Origin: Xestospongia bergquistia
Lineage: Eukaryota > Porifera > Demospongiae > Haplosclerida > Petrosiidae
Reading direction: 5' to 3'
Length of the DNA stretch: 64,000 nt
Assembly (NCBI GenBank): GCA_963965975.1
Contig: OZ014412.1
Span: 13,406,849-13,470,848, forward strand
Position numbers and translations under genes: made by a program. Positions 38,152-50,556 of this stretch are shown here, piece by piece. Each line of letters starts with the position of its first letter. The stretch's first letter is position 1. The notes beneath the pieces were generated by a model. The model worked only from the letters and a program-made list of their open reading frames with translations, ran no database searches and was not told where the DNA came from.

Positions 38152-39081
38152 ATACACACTGACATAATTGTTATTTCTTCTTAGACCTAAAAGTGATACT
38201 TATAAAACCTGTGACTCATTAAAAGTTAAGATTGATGGAGCAACAGATTCATATTAGTATGTCTGATTTACAACAATTATTACCTACTCCTGTCCTTTCA
38301 GCCAACATTGTGTTTTCTAAACATCAACTTGGGACATACAATTTAGGAGTACATAGGTATAAGACCAGTGTTGAATACATGTATGTTTCACATGAAGGAA
38401 TAGCATTAAGATGATCATGTTAAGTCGGGTCCTGTATTCTCAAGTACATTCAAGTAAACAATCCAAATACCACACATCTATTAACGTAATATAATGATTC
38501 ATGTTGGAGGCATAATCACAACATTAATCTTGTCTCTCTCTGTGTACACATTGTCAGTAGTGACAGGTACTCTGACTACTAGTGACCAAACATATAGACA
38601 TTCATGCCTACCCAATAATTAAGATTTTGACAGTATTTTAAAAAGCTATGTATAAAACTCAGAATAGTTTTGTTCCATAGGAGTGGAGTATTCTTACATC
38701 AAAGGCAATATATGAAAATCCATTCACTGTAACAAAAATGACAATAGACGACTTTATTTCATGTGACAATCTTTTTCAGACTATCATTAATCTTAAAGTC
38801 AACACCAAGAAAGACAAAGTAGATTAGCTAAGAATGCAATGGATTAGAGTAAAGGAAGATGATCCTGTAGCCTTTCAGTATATTATACTCTAAATTCTTT
38901 GGAAGATTGGAAAAAAGTTGATTTAAGCAGAAGAGGAAATGATAGACCTCCAAACATGGGTAGGTAACCTCTTAGAGTTTATACTTGTAAGTACAATCTT
39001 TTCATTATAGACTTGTAAGTGGAAAGGATATAGAAGACTCTAAAAGTGATAGTGTCAATGATGATGATCAAGATACTATTT
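37790..39081 (+). pseudogene. Decayed transposase-like gene (HSYLPND..DFD family)
   Basis: Plus-strand pieces in family order: 'RPDNKTSDPDQEFVKEFI', 'SSFLKYQ' (37880-37965), an intron with a CT microsatellite, 'SDTYKTCDSLKVKID' (38190), 'SMSDLQQLLPTPVLSA' and 'LGTYNLGVHRYKT' (38255-38375), then decayed 'HSCLPNN' + 'DFDSILKSY' (38600-38640) and 'LNSLEDWKKVDLSRRG' (38890-38935). This order (LQ..LPTP, YN.G.H, HS..PND.DFD) is shared by a widespread, poorly named invertebrate transposon-encoded protein. Multiple stops. Confidence 0.5.
38034..38155 (+). repeat. (TCTG/TC)n microsatellite
   Basis: Pyrimidine-only run of TCTG and TC repeats, about 120 bp. Confidence 0.95.
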
Positions 39082-39582
39082 AAACTATATTCTTAGTGTA
39101 TTATGCTAAAAATGGTTTTTTATATTATTAATTTGTGGTTACAGTCAAACATTCTTGTGGTGTTAGCTTGTACTGAGTTTTTATAGTAAAGAAAACACTT
39201 CAAAGAGTTATTAATTAGAAGTAACATCATATGACTTAGACCACTAAGTCTGTCAATTATGACCAGATTGTCCAGGTGATGTTTAAACATAGCTTGTAGA
39301 GTGTCCCAAAAAGTATGAAAAATTATGTCTTGCTGAAAATAATCAAAATGCAATTTTAAAGATATTTTGTCAAAGTATCTATTATATAAATACACAAACA
39401 AATAGCAAATTATTAATGTTATGTAATATTTTAAATAGGTTACATAATGACTAAGTACAATAGAAACTACAAGCAATAACATGTACAAGTATAATAATAA
39501 CACTAAGAGCAGCTGTATACTTTTAATAAAGGATGTTATTACATATAAAACATGTATTTATATTGGTAGTTTGTCAATTTGA

Positions 39583-41691
39583 TCAAACTAAATCATCATC
39601 TAACAATTCTTCCTCCAACCTGTCATGTTGAGTTGTAGGTAAATTAGATGTGATAAGTGGTTCCTCAGTTGTATGTATGGGTGTGGCTGCAATTATATTC
39701 ACATCAGGAAGTTTGGAACTGCTAGTAGATGAAAGTGGCAAAACAGGACTGTCAGGAATAGCTTTAAAGGTGTGGTCATCAGCTTGTTCTTCGAGAATGT
39801 ACGCAGGAGTTAAATCTGGTGTGTTCCCTGTATCTTCTAAGTTTTTATCATTTTCTGAAAAATAATGAGCTGGAATTTCAGAATCATCAGCTAATTCTGT
39901 AAGAGTTTGTGAGATAGTACTTTCTAATGATGACTGTGGTTCTTCGTGACTTTGTGATTTGCTATGTGCTACAAGTAATGGTTTTGTTTTCTTTTGTTCT
40001 AAGACATTATTGTCTGATTTCATTTTCTTCAAAATAGGTTTTGGATTTTTCCAGTTAGGTGTTGACTGTGACAACTGGTTTGACTCTTCACTATCTGATG
40101 TAAAACGTACAGTTGTTGGACCTGGGGTAATATCTGGTTCTACTTGGAAATGCTTTGGACTAAATGATGACTAAAGAAACAAAGAAATATATTAATGTTA
40201 TTACAGGATGTTTTCATAAGTCAGAATAATAAATGAACTACGTTCTTAATACCAAAACTATTTGCAGAGTCTATTCATTTATTCAAACATGTATATTGTC
40301 CTTGAATTTAAGAAGTTACTTAATATAGGGTTTATACCACCTGTTACTATAAACACAAAACTGTTTACATTAATGATACCATACTAGTTTAAGGTAATGT
40401 TTATAGAGTAAAGTATCATTGTTACTATTGTAGATTATCAATGTTATAAGTTATAGAGAACAGAAGAAAACAAGAATAGCTAGATATGACCATATCAGTC
40501 CAAAATAAACCTCAGATACTCTGTTTATGCTGTGACACTTAGAGTTCACACATATACAATAGATTTTTAGGGCTGCTTTGCTCACAGAAAATGCCAGATA
40601 AACAGTAGCTTGGCAGTACTGTACATTTACAGTTACACTAAGTATTATTGGTATGTATAATATTGATATGTAGATACTGGTTACTAACTTGTGATACTCT
40701 TTTCTTTAGCTCATGTAATTTGTCCATTGGTACTGCTACAACATTATTACGATCCATTGAGAACTGTCTTTTTGCACGGACTTTTGCACGCCATGCATTA
40801 GCAATAGTTGCTGGAGAGTAATTAACCATAGCAGGATTACTAATGGATTCTTGTCTCTCATGATCATCTTCTTTACTACTCATTCTAGCCATAGCATTTT
40901 CTACAACTGCAGCCATACGTGGTTGTTTATCTTCTTTTAGTTTACTGGTTACTTTTGCAGAAACATCTTTAAATGTTAGCCTCCGTTTTTTAGGATCAGA
41001 TTCGTTAGAGTTTATAAGCTCTTCTGTTCTTTCTTTTACAACCTCTTGTGTAGCTTTGACATGTGAATTAAAGTCTTCAAGCCTTTCCTTAAGACTGGTC
41101 CTTGGAGTTGTTGCTGGTGACGGACTCTCTGCTTTTTTCAAGTTGTCACAAAGGTTAGGGAAATTTGTTCCAAATGTTTGAGTATGTTTTCCTGGTTTGT
41201 AGACCATATGCTGTTGTCCTTCTTGTAGAAACAAACTCTTCACTCTTTTTCGACCTCTTTGTGTTCTCAGATCAAGTTGTTTTGGGCGACTTATTTTGCG
41301 GATTCGTTTGTTTCTTTTCTCTTGTTCTTCCGTCAAGTCTTCAATACTTTCAGTTTCATCTTCATCATGAATTGACTCTAATTCAATTTCTTCGTCTGAT
41401 TTTTTCTGAATAACCTTGTCAGCAAGAGTAGCAAGTTGACTATCATCATGTAGTGACTGTTCATCTGAAATCTCTTCCTCTGCCAAAGGACTTAATACAG
41501 TGGTCTTCAGTGGCTCAGCAAAAACATCATCTTGTGCTTGATCATATGATTGGAATAGTTCATCCTTCTCATTAGATTCCTCCTGATATTCATCATCATC
41601 ATCAAGTTCACCATATACATCATGATCTTGTTCCAAGTCAGTAAATTGAGAAGTCTCTTCATCTTCCATTATAAACTCATTATCGTCTGAT
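39583..41691 (-). CDS. Acidic C-terminal extension of the ABCG gene (last two exons)
   Basis: Exon 41691-40689 (1003 bp) starts in phase 2, exactly matching the donor of the last membrane-segment exon ('KHKIRGLIR' then '[12 protein letters not shown]'). It encodes Asp/Glu-rich sequence, a basic patch ('[12 protein letters not shown]'), '[13 protein letters not shown]' and '[17 protein letters not shown]'. Exon 40170-39583 ends 'EELLDDDLV' and a stop, and is Ser/Thr/Pro-rich. About 529 residues with no recognised domain, predicted cytosolic and disordered. ABCG proteins normally end soon after the sixth membrane segment. An unrecognised internal promoter making a separate protein is the alternative. 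Confidence 0.7.
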
Positions 41692-44600
41692 CTGTTGAGG
41701 CGATAATACACTAAAAATCCACACAAAAGCACTGTTATATTACTTGAATGCATAAAGTAATGTCTTAATAGATTAATTATATAAAAGATAATACATTTGA
41801 GTGTGTACCTGATTAATCCTCTTATTTTATGTTTAGTAGTAGTATGTCTTAACCAGTTACAGGATACAGCTAATATCAAATACACTAAAGTCATCAAAAG
41901 GAGTATCTAGAGAATGTAAGTTACAATAATGTATAGGGTCTTTTATAACTGACTTTGTGCAGGTCAATTAAAAAGGTACATTCATACCATAATATTTGTG
42001 AATGACAATACAATATATATCATCAATGCACATATATAAGGCAAACATAATGTCACTATAATGATCCTATATATACTTATATAATTCCTCTTTACTTACA
42101 GCTATATGCACATAAGGTTGAACATCATCAAAGTTATATGCCTGAAGGATATAGTCACCAGATGATAAATAACACTCTACTTCTGACTCTCCTGAAGTAC
42201 AATTTGCTTTAAAGCCAGTGAGAAGAAATGAAGCTGAGGCTGAGAAACCATAATAGTTAGGATTAATATAAAAGAGCCAACGATACCTATAACATTAATA
42301 GAATACAATATATATGTACATTATTGTATAATATTAACAATGACAAAATATTAATATAATTCATTGTACATGTGAAAATATACACATATACTCACACCCA
42401 GGGAGTATCATCACGAGGAATAAAAAAACCACTTGTGAATCCAGCTACACTTGATATGATTGGTGATAGACGAAATGCATATGAAGGTAAGGCTGAGATA
42501 ATAAATATGAGAAGAGATATCCAAGTTTGATTAAGAGCCATAGCTACAACTACTAGTTGAAGAAAGACAGTAGCACTCCAGTATGTCAATTTAACAAGCT
42601 ATAAATATAATAAACAATAGTCATAATAAACAATAATAAATATAGTAGTGACTTAATTATATATTATGTAAATATTCTTACCAGTAGGTACAAAACAAGA
42701 GCACAAAGTACAACAGGTATGATTGCCATGGTAACAAATCGAAAGAACCCTTGACAGATTAGGTCATGTGATCTACCAGCACCATCAGCTTTTTCAAATC
42801 CATATACCTATACAAAGTATTGTATTAATACATATATATACATGTATATACACTTGGTTCAAAGGATCAATATGTACATTGTATAAGTAAGTTAATGTAT
42901 GTATAGTAAATTGAATGGAATCACAAAGGCAATCATATACATACTTAATATAATAAATGCATCTTGTTAAATTTAACTTTTTGGAAGTACATTACTTATA
43001 TTGTGGACTATACATGTATACATTATAGTCAAATGACATGTACACTTGTCATTATGTACTGTCTTACTTCTAGTGCTTTTAGATAGTAGTTTTGTAGAAC
43101 TGGGAACATAAACAAAGCACTGGCCACTGAATAGACACAAAATCCTGACATGATTAAAATGGGAGTGTCCTGTTGAAAATAGACTGTTCCTAAAAGCAAA
43201 CAGGAATAATATTCTCATAATAAAAATATTGAATTGACAAGTTTATTAAATAAAAAGTTATACTTTGCAATATATATTAAAATTAAAGTTTATACACTTA
43301 TTTACCTAACAATACTCCATATGCAAAGAATATAATAGGTAAATATAATCTCCACACAACAGTAGTTCGTTTACTAGCTCTAGCTTCAAGAACAGACCAA
43401 CGAGTGAACCAGTTTGCTTGAGGTTGTCGCCTATCCTTCTTTTTATTATTACCAGAAAGATTTCTGTGTGTGAGAGGGAAAGAAAAAGAAAAAGAGGAAA
43501 GGAGGAAGGAAGAGAGGTGACAGAGAAAAAGGGAGAGAGTCCTAAAACTTATATACACAATAATATCTTACGGAGGTACAATAGAGGAAGTTTTGATGTA
43601 TAAAGGATTGTTTTTCTCTCTATCAAGAGTTTGTATAGACATACTTTCAAAGTCCTTCACACAAGCACGTTTTATAGCCCACTTTATTAAATCTTGTTCA
43701 GTTGAATTCTGAAAAGGAACAATCACTATTACATATACATATCATAATACATTCCCTCTACTTTTAAAATAAATATGTGTATCAAAAGGAACGTACATGT
43801 CCTGTAATTGAGTACTATATCACAATGAGTACTATTGTCATAATCAGCATACCTGATAATGTTCTAATATGATTTCTCTCATCCATGGTTTACCTAACAT
43901 ATCCATAATGACATCTATAGAACAACAATATTAATAGCATAAAGTTGCCTTGTTGATATAAAAAATTAATACTATGATTAAAATCAAATTATTACCTGCT
44001 GGGTTGTGTTCTTCAAGTTGAGGTAGTATGAGACCTCGTTTAAGAAATTCACTCATTAAAGCCTCAACAAAGAAACTGTATGCTTTCTGAGGTACTCCAT
44101 GATAAGCTACATTACCATCACTGAGTAAAATCAGTTTATGAAACATGTAGAATATTTCAAATCGTGGCTGATGTATTGTGAGAACAACAGTTCTGTTGGA
44201 ATAAGCAAGACGATTTAAGTGACTGAGTAGTTCAATTGATGCAGTAGCATCTAGACCTGTGATAAATAGATACATGTTATAAATAATATTACAATATAAT
44301 AACTATAGAGAGCTAATTATAAAAGGGAGGTTAAAATTCTTAGGAATATTGTAAGTATCAAGTAAACATACAATATACTATAACTCGTAAATTTATTAAT
44401 ATAATTATAAAGTTATTAACTATTCATTGTGGAAAATTATTTCTTAATTATATTCATAGAGCTATTTGCATTTCCTGTTACAACTATTAAACAAGGAAAA
44501 TGTCAACTCAACATGAATATAATTAACAAATGTGACAGATGTTAATTTAAAATAATATATATATTTTAATATTACTCTATTAAAGTCATGTGAGTTAATG

Positions 44601-46115
44601 TGTAGGTACTTAAGATTATCATCTATAATATATATGTACATGTATGACACAATGTACATGTACATGTATACATAATATATCTTACCTGATGTTGGTTCAT
44701 CTAAAAAGATGACCTTAGGCATTGTGAGTAGTTGTAATGCAATCACTAATCTCTTCTTTTGTCCACCACTGAGTCCAGGTCCAGAAGCTCCACCTACTTT
44801 AGTATCTTGGACTGACAGAAGACCAGTCTAAAGAAAATGATGACATTCAAATGTACATTGTACATGTATATACATGTATGATAATTCCATTACACTATAT
44901 GTCTTTTACATGTATAATAATATTACTTTATAGACTTACCACTTCCATAACTTGTTCTACTCTCTCAAATTTCTGTCTCCAAGTCATTTTACCAGGTAAC
45001 TTCATATGAGCAGCTAAAGTTAAGTTCTCTCTACAAATAAGCATTCACTCAAATATCATTTTAAGTCATATACTCACCTAACAGTAAGTTCTTCATAATA
45101 AGGTGTGGCTAACTGTAAGACATATCCAGTATTAGCTATATATTACATGTTGGTAACATTAAAGTCAAATAATAAACATGTATTTTGTCATGTGATTGTC
45201 ACCTGATGGTCCCATGATGCCAACAAGTTCTCCTGGATTAAAATAGAGTGATATTCCACGTAGAATATCCTTACATTCTCGACCACACCCACAACAACCA
45301 GGAGTAAGTTCAGTCTATAAAGGAATACCATATATACAAACACAGACTATTTGTAATATCAATGTACATGGAATACTTGTAAATGTATAGGTAATGTTTA
45401 CCTGAGCTTTGTATTCCTTATCAGTACTATCATAACTAAAATAACTAGGACGTCTTGACAGTAAACTTGAAGTCACTGATGTCTCCATCTAATCCCAAAT
45501 ACACATAATATAGAATGACACTATATATGTACATGTTTATCATTTTGTACCTTATCTGTTTCTTGTGAAGTCACTGATGTATCCAACTAATGGTATAAAA
45601 GCCAAATACATGTTATGTATGTACATGTGTTGTTATTCTGTACCTTATCTGTTTCTTGTAATCTTTCAGTATGTGATGGTTGTACACTTTCTTCATAAGT
45701 AGATACAGATTGTAAATATGGTGTAGGTGAGTTATCTGATGTATTGAGCTACAAAATGTCACATATTATATACATAACAATAAAAGTAGTCAGATCCTTT
45801 ATACTAGTACTGTTCTTAACCACATCATATAATAGTACTGTATTATAACAGTACAGTATAATACAGTACATTAGAGTATAGTATGTATAGTACTCTTACA
45901 ATAACTTTAATACAGATATTTTTATAGGGCTTCACAACATCATTTACTTTAAATGAGTATTTGCTTTTGTGAAGAGAAGGCATGGAGACTTTGCCAAATT
46001 TTTTTCCGCTATCAAGTTTTGTCCTAGAACCTTTGTTATCTTGAAGCATCCATGATTTAGATGTACTATGTTCACTTTGAGAGGATACTTTACGTTCATT
46101 ACGACTTACAGACAT
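39583..46115 (-). CDS. ABCG-type half transporter without a Walker A exon, fused to a long acidic tail
   Basis: The 19 exons (transcription order) are 46138-45900, 45748-45644, 45586-45551, 45488-45402, 45314-45203, 45135-45078, 45030-44940, 44827-44686, 44256-43996, 43914-43853, 43708-43572, 43463-43306, 43189-43068, 42807-42682, 42598-42396, 42286-42100, 41906-41809, 41691-40689 and 40170-39583. All have GT-AG and matching phases; about 1260 codons from ATG 46115. Nucleotide-binding domain: '[19 protein letters not shown]' then 'PSG', and directly 'TGYVLQ' (Q-loop), '[17 protein letters not shown]', signature '[16 protein letters not shown]', Walker B '[15 protein letters not shown]', H-loop 'TIHQPR'. 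The GKS/T part of Walker A is absent. Six membrane segments follow ('[14 protein letters not shown]' is the ABCG hallmark). ABCG proteins dimerise to export lipids or drugs; this one could hydrolyse ATP only if its partner supplies a normal site. Start choice is uncertain: an upstream exon frame contains TAA. Confidence 0.85.
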
Positions 46116-46372
46116 CGGGATATCTTCAAAATCAAAGGCTATATATAATAAAAGATAGTTGCTATTAATGTACATGTTGTACATATGAATATATTGTAAT
46201 TATAATTGACATGAAAATGTATGTATCTAAAAAGTAAAGCAATATTATAACTATCATTTACTACATCATGATACATGACTACATGTACATGTTCATATGT
46301 ACATATGTCATTACAATATACAGTGTACATGTACATTGTAACATTCATACTATAGACAATATGAATACATAC

Positions 46373-46426
46373 CAACAGAGGGTGTGGTTGCAGAATCATC
46401 TTTTTAGCATGACTCTGTATCTTCAT
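46373..46426 (-). CDS. Possible upstream exon of the ABCG gene
   Basis: The sequence before the donor GTATGT at 46373 can join exon 46138 in phase 1, reading 'NEDTESC', stop, 'KDDSATTPSV'. The TAA suggests either a 5' UTR exon, with translation from ATG 46115, or a start downstream of it. Less AT-rich sequence right of it (46420-46470) may be the promoter. Confidence 0.35.
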
Positions 46427-46817
46427 TCGCCCTAAATTATCTCCTCATGAAATATTGCTGGGTGAGATGGACGCCGAAAATTTTTAAAAATATTTGGTGT
46501 AGCTATTTAAAGAATATATTTATCATGTGACTACTATATAATGATCACATGACTTACATGTGCTACAACGAGGTCTTAAGAGGAACTGAGCAGTCCAATC
46601 TGTAGGTCTATGTATTGTGCTTTTTGATTTCCTATATTATATGGCACTATGAGACCTTTTAAATGCTAAGGAAGAAAAGATACTTGTTAATAGAATCCAT
46701 GAACTGTTAGTTCAAAACATCAATCTATTCATCTGTCTATCTTCTGTTGTCAATCTGTCTGTCCATTTATCAATATGTCTGTAGTCCATTTCTTTATTTA
46801 TCTATCCATCCATCCAT

Positions 46818-47330
46818 CTAATCACTTGGTTTAATAGGTGCATTATTTTCTAATTCATCCTCAGATTCATGAATATTATCATTCAATACAAAAGATACAG
46901 TAGTAACATCTGCTTTCTCATCTTTCTCCTTCTTAGGATAAATGTCAACACTATACTTTAAATCAATACAAGCAACAGAGACAGCCTCTTCTAAACCACA
47001 TACTGGAAACTAGAGAATACAATAAATTATCCATATTTGTACATGTATACATGTTATATTACAACATGTACAGTATATATGACATGTACATGTAAATGTA
47101 CTAGCTAATAATGACACAGTCAATATTTTATGTAAATTATCAAATTACTACAAGTAAGTTGTCTTACATCATTACTATTACTGTGTATTGTTTAAAATGT
47201 TAACATTTTATGATACAATATGTATGATGAAAACAAAAATAGAAACATTTTTCATCTTATAATCTATTGAAGGATCATACCTGTGAGACACTATCAATCT
47301 GTTTTCTCCTCTTCTAAAGACATTCGTTCC
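46818..47330 (-). CDS. Partial gene, last exon(s), unrecognised
   Basis: Exon 46818-47009 (64 codons to TAG) reads 'FPVCGLEEAVSVACIDLKYS', 'VDIYPKKEKDEKADV', with an acidic tail 'HESEDELENN'. A possible preceding exon 47291-47323 ('KRRKQIDSVSQ') joins in phase 0. 'ACIDLKYSVDI' loosely resembles the segment before the ABC domain of ABCG proteins, so this could be a broken relative of the neighbouring gene. No confident family. Confidence 0.35.
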
Positions 47331-47349
47331 AAGTACAAGCCTTTTCAAA

Positions 47350-48685
47350 CAAATAAGACAATTTCCCAGATATAAAATATGATCTAAAGACAGAATATAA
47401 ACTGACTACTAAAAATGACAATACAAAATGATATCTATAATATTATAAAAATCATGTACATGTACCAGCACATGTACATGTATATTAATTAAAGTCAACA
47501 ATCTAACACAGTCCATTAATATGTGTAGATTTCATTTTGTAACAATAGAAATGCAACACAAACACCTTCTACAAATTCCTACCTCCTATCTCTGAATTCT
47601 AAGTTATTCACAATATATTAACATCTGTATCAAGTAAATGAAATGATCAGTGGAATACACTAATGACTGAGTCTGGTTAATTACTCAATACTAATTTTAA
47701 TAATGATACATTATGTATAATTACTTGTCATATGATATGATTTAATGAAATGTGAAATGTTTCAGTAATTGTTTTAATGTTTTTTTAATGTGTTTACCAT
47801 ATTGATTGATAATATACACTGATATTGTTTAAAGCTAGCAATTTTACTCTGTGTTGGATGGTTTACCTGTTCAGTTTAACTCTTAGTTAGGTCCTAGAAA
47901 AATCTCAAATAAAGTAGAAATAATGATGGTTATAATCAAAGTACTGATCAGTCCAAATTGTCCTTTTCAAGCTCTTGTCTCCCGCTTGTAGACACGTTGC
48001 TATGCATGATGATTGCCACACCCTTTAAATATTAATTAGGTATAATATTTCCTGATTGCATCGAATACTTCCCAAACACGTGTTGTTGGAGGTGTGTCTA
48101 CTAAACAAGATAGATGTGACGACTACAGAGCTATGGAATGAAATACATTTTGTTCATTTTAAGTTGCTATGAATATATAATATTCTTATTATTGTGGAAA
48201 CATTCATGTCTCTATTCGCTTCTAACATAGATGATGGAAATTAGTTTCAGTAGGAATAAATCTGTGATAACATACAGCATGCTTTCAATGGTCAGTTTTC
48301 TAAACTTGATAGATAACTAATTACTAGATTGTATCGTTTGATACCAATGTAATCATTACAGACCAGACAGTGAATGGTGAGGCAAGTTTTAGGTAGGACC
48401 ATTGGACCAGAATGTTTGAAAGATGTACTACCTAAATTCAGCAAGTGAATGATGATGTACAATGTACTCAAGACTGCAATTAGGAAAGAAAAGGTATAGC
48501 TGTCTGTCAAATGTGTGATAGTTGTTCATTGAAAATTTATATAGGATACTCTTTTCTGTCATGAGACAAGCCCATTTTCATCACAATCTGAAGACATTAC
48601 CATTTTCCAATTTGCAAATTCAAAGGTTTGTTTATTACTTATGGTAGTTAATAGTTTAGTGTTGCTACACCTTTACTTAAGGAGA
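47350..48685. other. No gene seen
   Basis: AT-rich intergenic sequence; a G+C-richer patch at about 47970-48130 may be a promoter. A 72-codon minus ORF at 48292 has no family resemblance. Confidence 0.35.
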
Positions 48686-48689
48686 AAGG

Positions 48690-49130
48690 TCTGGGGACAA
48701 GTATGTATACGACTCGTACAACCTGCAAAATTTTGCAAGTCACAGAAAGCCTTGTGCATTTATGACCTCTTCCTTTTCACTTATTGCCTATTCGACATGA
48801 GTCAATAATGGCTAATAATGTTCATGAAGCTGCTTGAAACTCTGCTCTTGATGAAGTAGCATGTAATATGGAGCAGTACTAGTTGATAAAAGATGGTCTG
48901 GGCTCATACTCAAAAGATATATGGTCACTACATCTAATGCATATCACAACAACTAATTTGCATTATTCATTCTCTTAAGACATGTTCTAGTTACATCCAC
49001 ATTCTTGCTGTATAAGTCCTATATGTGCTTATCCTCACACACTTCCTCTTTAAATTAAGTGAAGGGACAGTTACAACAGAGATATATTATCTTAGTATTT
49101 CTAAGGTGTTAAACCTTTGATCTATGTTAG
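48690..49130 (+). repeat. Dispersed repeat, copy 2 (diverged)
   Basis: Ordered matches to 31190-31500: 'ACTCGTACAACCTGCAAA', 'AATGCATATCACAACAA', 'GTATAAGTCCTATATG', 'GGGACAGTTAC'. Confidence 0.5.
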
Positions 49131-49659
49131 TGGGTTTGGGCATGATTTAATTATCCCCTAATTTAAATAAAAATCTTATTTAATCTGAAGGACTCAGTCA
49201 TTGATGATCTTTACTTGTCATCATCTATTGGTTCACCACATTCTGTTGCTGTCACTAGTAGTTCAATGTTGTCCATCCCATCAACAAATTAGGTATGAAC
49301 AAGAAGGACATTTGAAATGCCAAAATTACAATAGAAATCCAACTTCTGATAAAAAAAGAAAGATCTCCTACATCCAACAAAAGAAAATTTGACAAAGAAA
49401 AGCACTTATATTTATAATTTGAAATTATTGACTTTAAACAAAATGTAGAGTGAGTCACAAATGGAACTTAGACCTTTTGCAAGAAAAGTGAAAAATCTAT
49501 TTTTAGTGATATTGTGTCTCTATTGATCACAACTTTTAAAAGATGAGGTGGGTGACTACTGGATACAGGTCACCAGGTTAGTAATATATATGATCAATAT
49601 CCATTTTTATATAAAACATTTTATGTAAGTTTTAGAGAAAATTGTTAATTGTTTGTAGG

Positions 49660-49910
49660 TTGTAGAAGAATTTGATCTAATAATCTAGATTGATAATTTA
49701 TATAATACTATATTTGAAGATAATTAGAAAAGGTATTCTCATGTAGTTCTAAATAATGCTCAAGCTAGTCTCTCTTCATCTAAAGATCTCAAACATACTC
49801 TTCAGTCTTTAGAAAATAATGAATGTATTGATAATGAAGATGTAACTAGCTATATTGTATATGAATATAATTATTTTTATGGTTCTTCAGATGATGTATT
49901 ACTGCTTTAA
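49660..49910 (+). pseudogene. Decayed exon, family unknown
   Basis: A plus-strand frame from about 49745 to TAA 49908 has coding character ('NAQASLSSSKDLKHTLQSLE', 'NNECIDNEDVTSYI'). An upstream in-frame stop and no visible splice sites. Unrecognised. Confidence 0.25.
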
Positions 49911-50112
49911 GGTGTTTGGGATATTGTCTATTCACTAAAGCAAAGAAAAGGAAACCTTCAGCTTTAAAGTAGATATTTTGTTCATTCTTATTGAAGTTAC
50001 TGTGAGTAACACAATGTATTGTACTTTATTGTATATATTTTGTATAGTGTGGAACTCCTATAACTGATTATATGCAAAATTCTATTAAAATGTGAATGCA
50101 CATAACAGTGGA

Positions 50113-50556
50113 TCTTAAAACTGGTATGTGTAGTTCAGAGAACATAATATTCACCTTTTTATAATATATATGGTTGTTCTAAATTAATCAAACATAACAA
50201 ACACATTGCACCACATGTAGTACATTCGTGTAGAGTTATATTTGTCTCATTTTCATTCTTCTATTATAATTCAGGACATGATTTAGCATTAGACTCTCTG
50301 TTATAGTTCTGACATCATATGACATTGCAATATTTATTGAATGTAATAATGTATTGTCCCTCTAATTTGTGGCAAAATGAGAGATTAAATAATTTATAAG
50401 TTGAACAGAATTGCATTTCATTATTCACATACGAAGTCAAAATATTAGTGACTACATCAGAATCAAGTTTTATCTTCTTCCCTTAGACTAACTATTTGCT
50501 ACACTTCTACAGTAATGTCAGCTTTCAATGTTAAAGTCAATGCAGTGTCATTTCCA
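50113..50556. repeat. 444-bp direct repeat, copy 1
   Basis: From GGTATGTGTAGTTCAGAGAA to GCAGTGTCATTT, repeated at 55653-56097 at about 95% identity by eye. It contains the C-terminal codons of the EF-Tu pseudogene on the minus strand. Confidence 0.9.

Noticed and set aside
43418-43603. Plus-strand basic ORF rich in Arg/Lys
   Set aside because: Derived from a purine-rich intron of the ABCG gene on the opposite strand.
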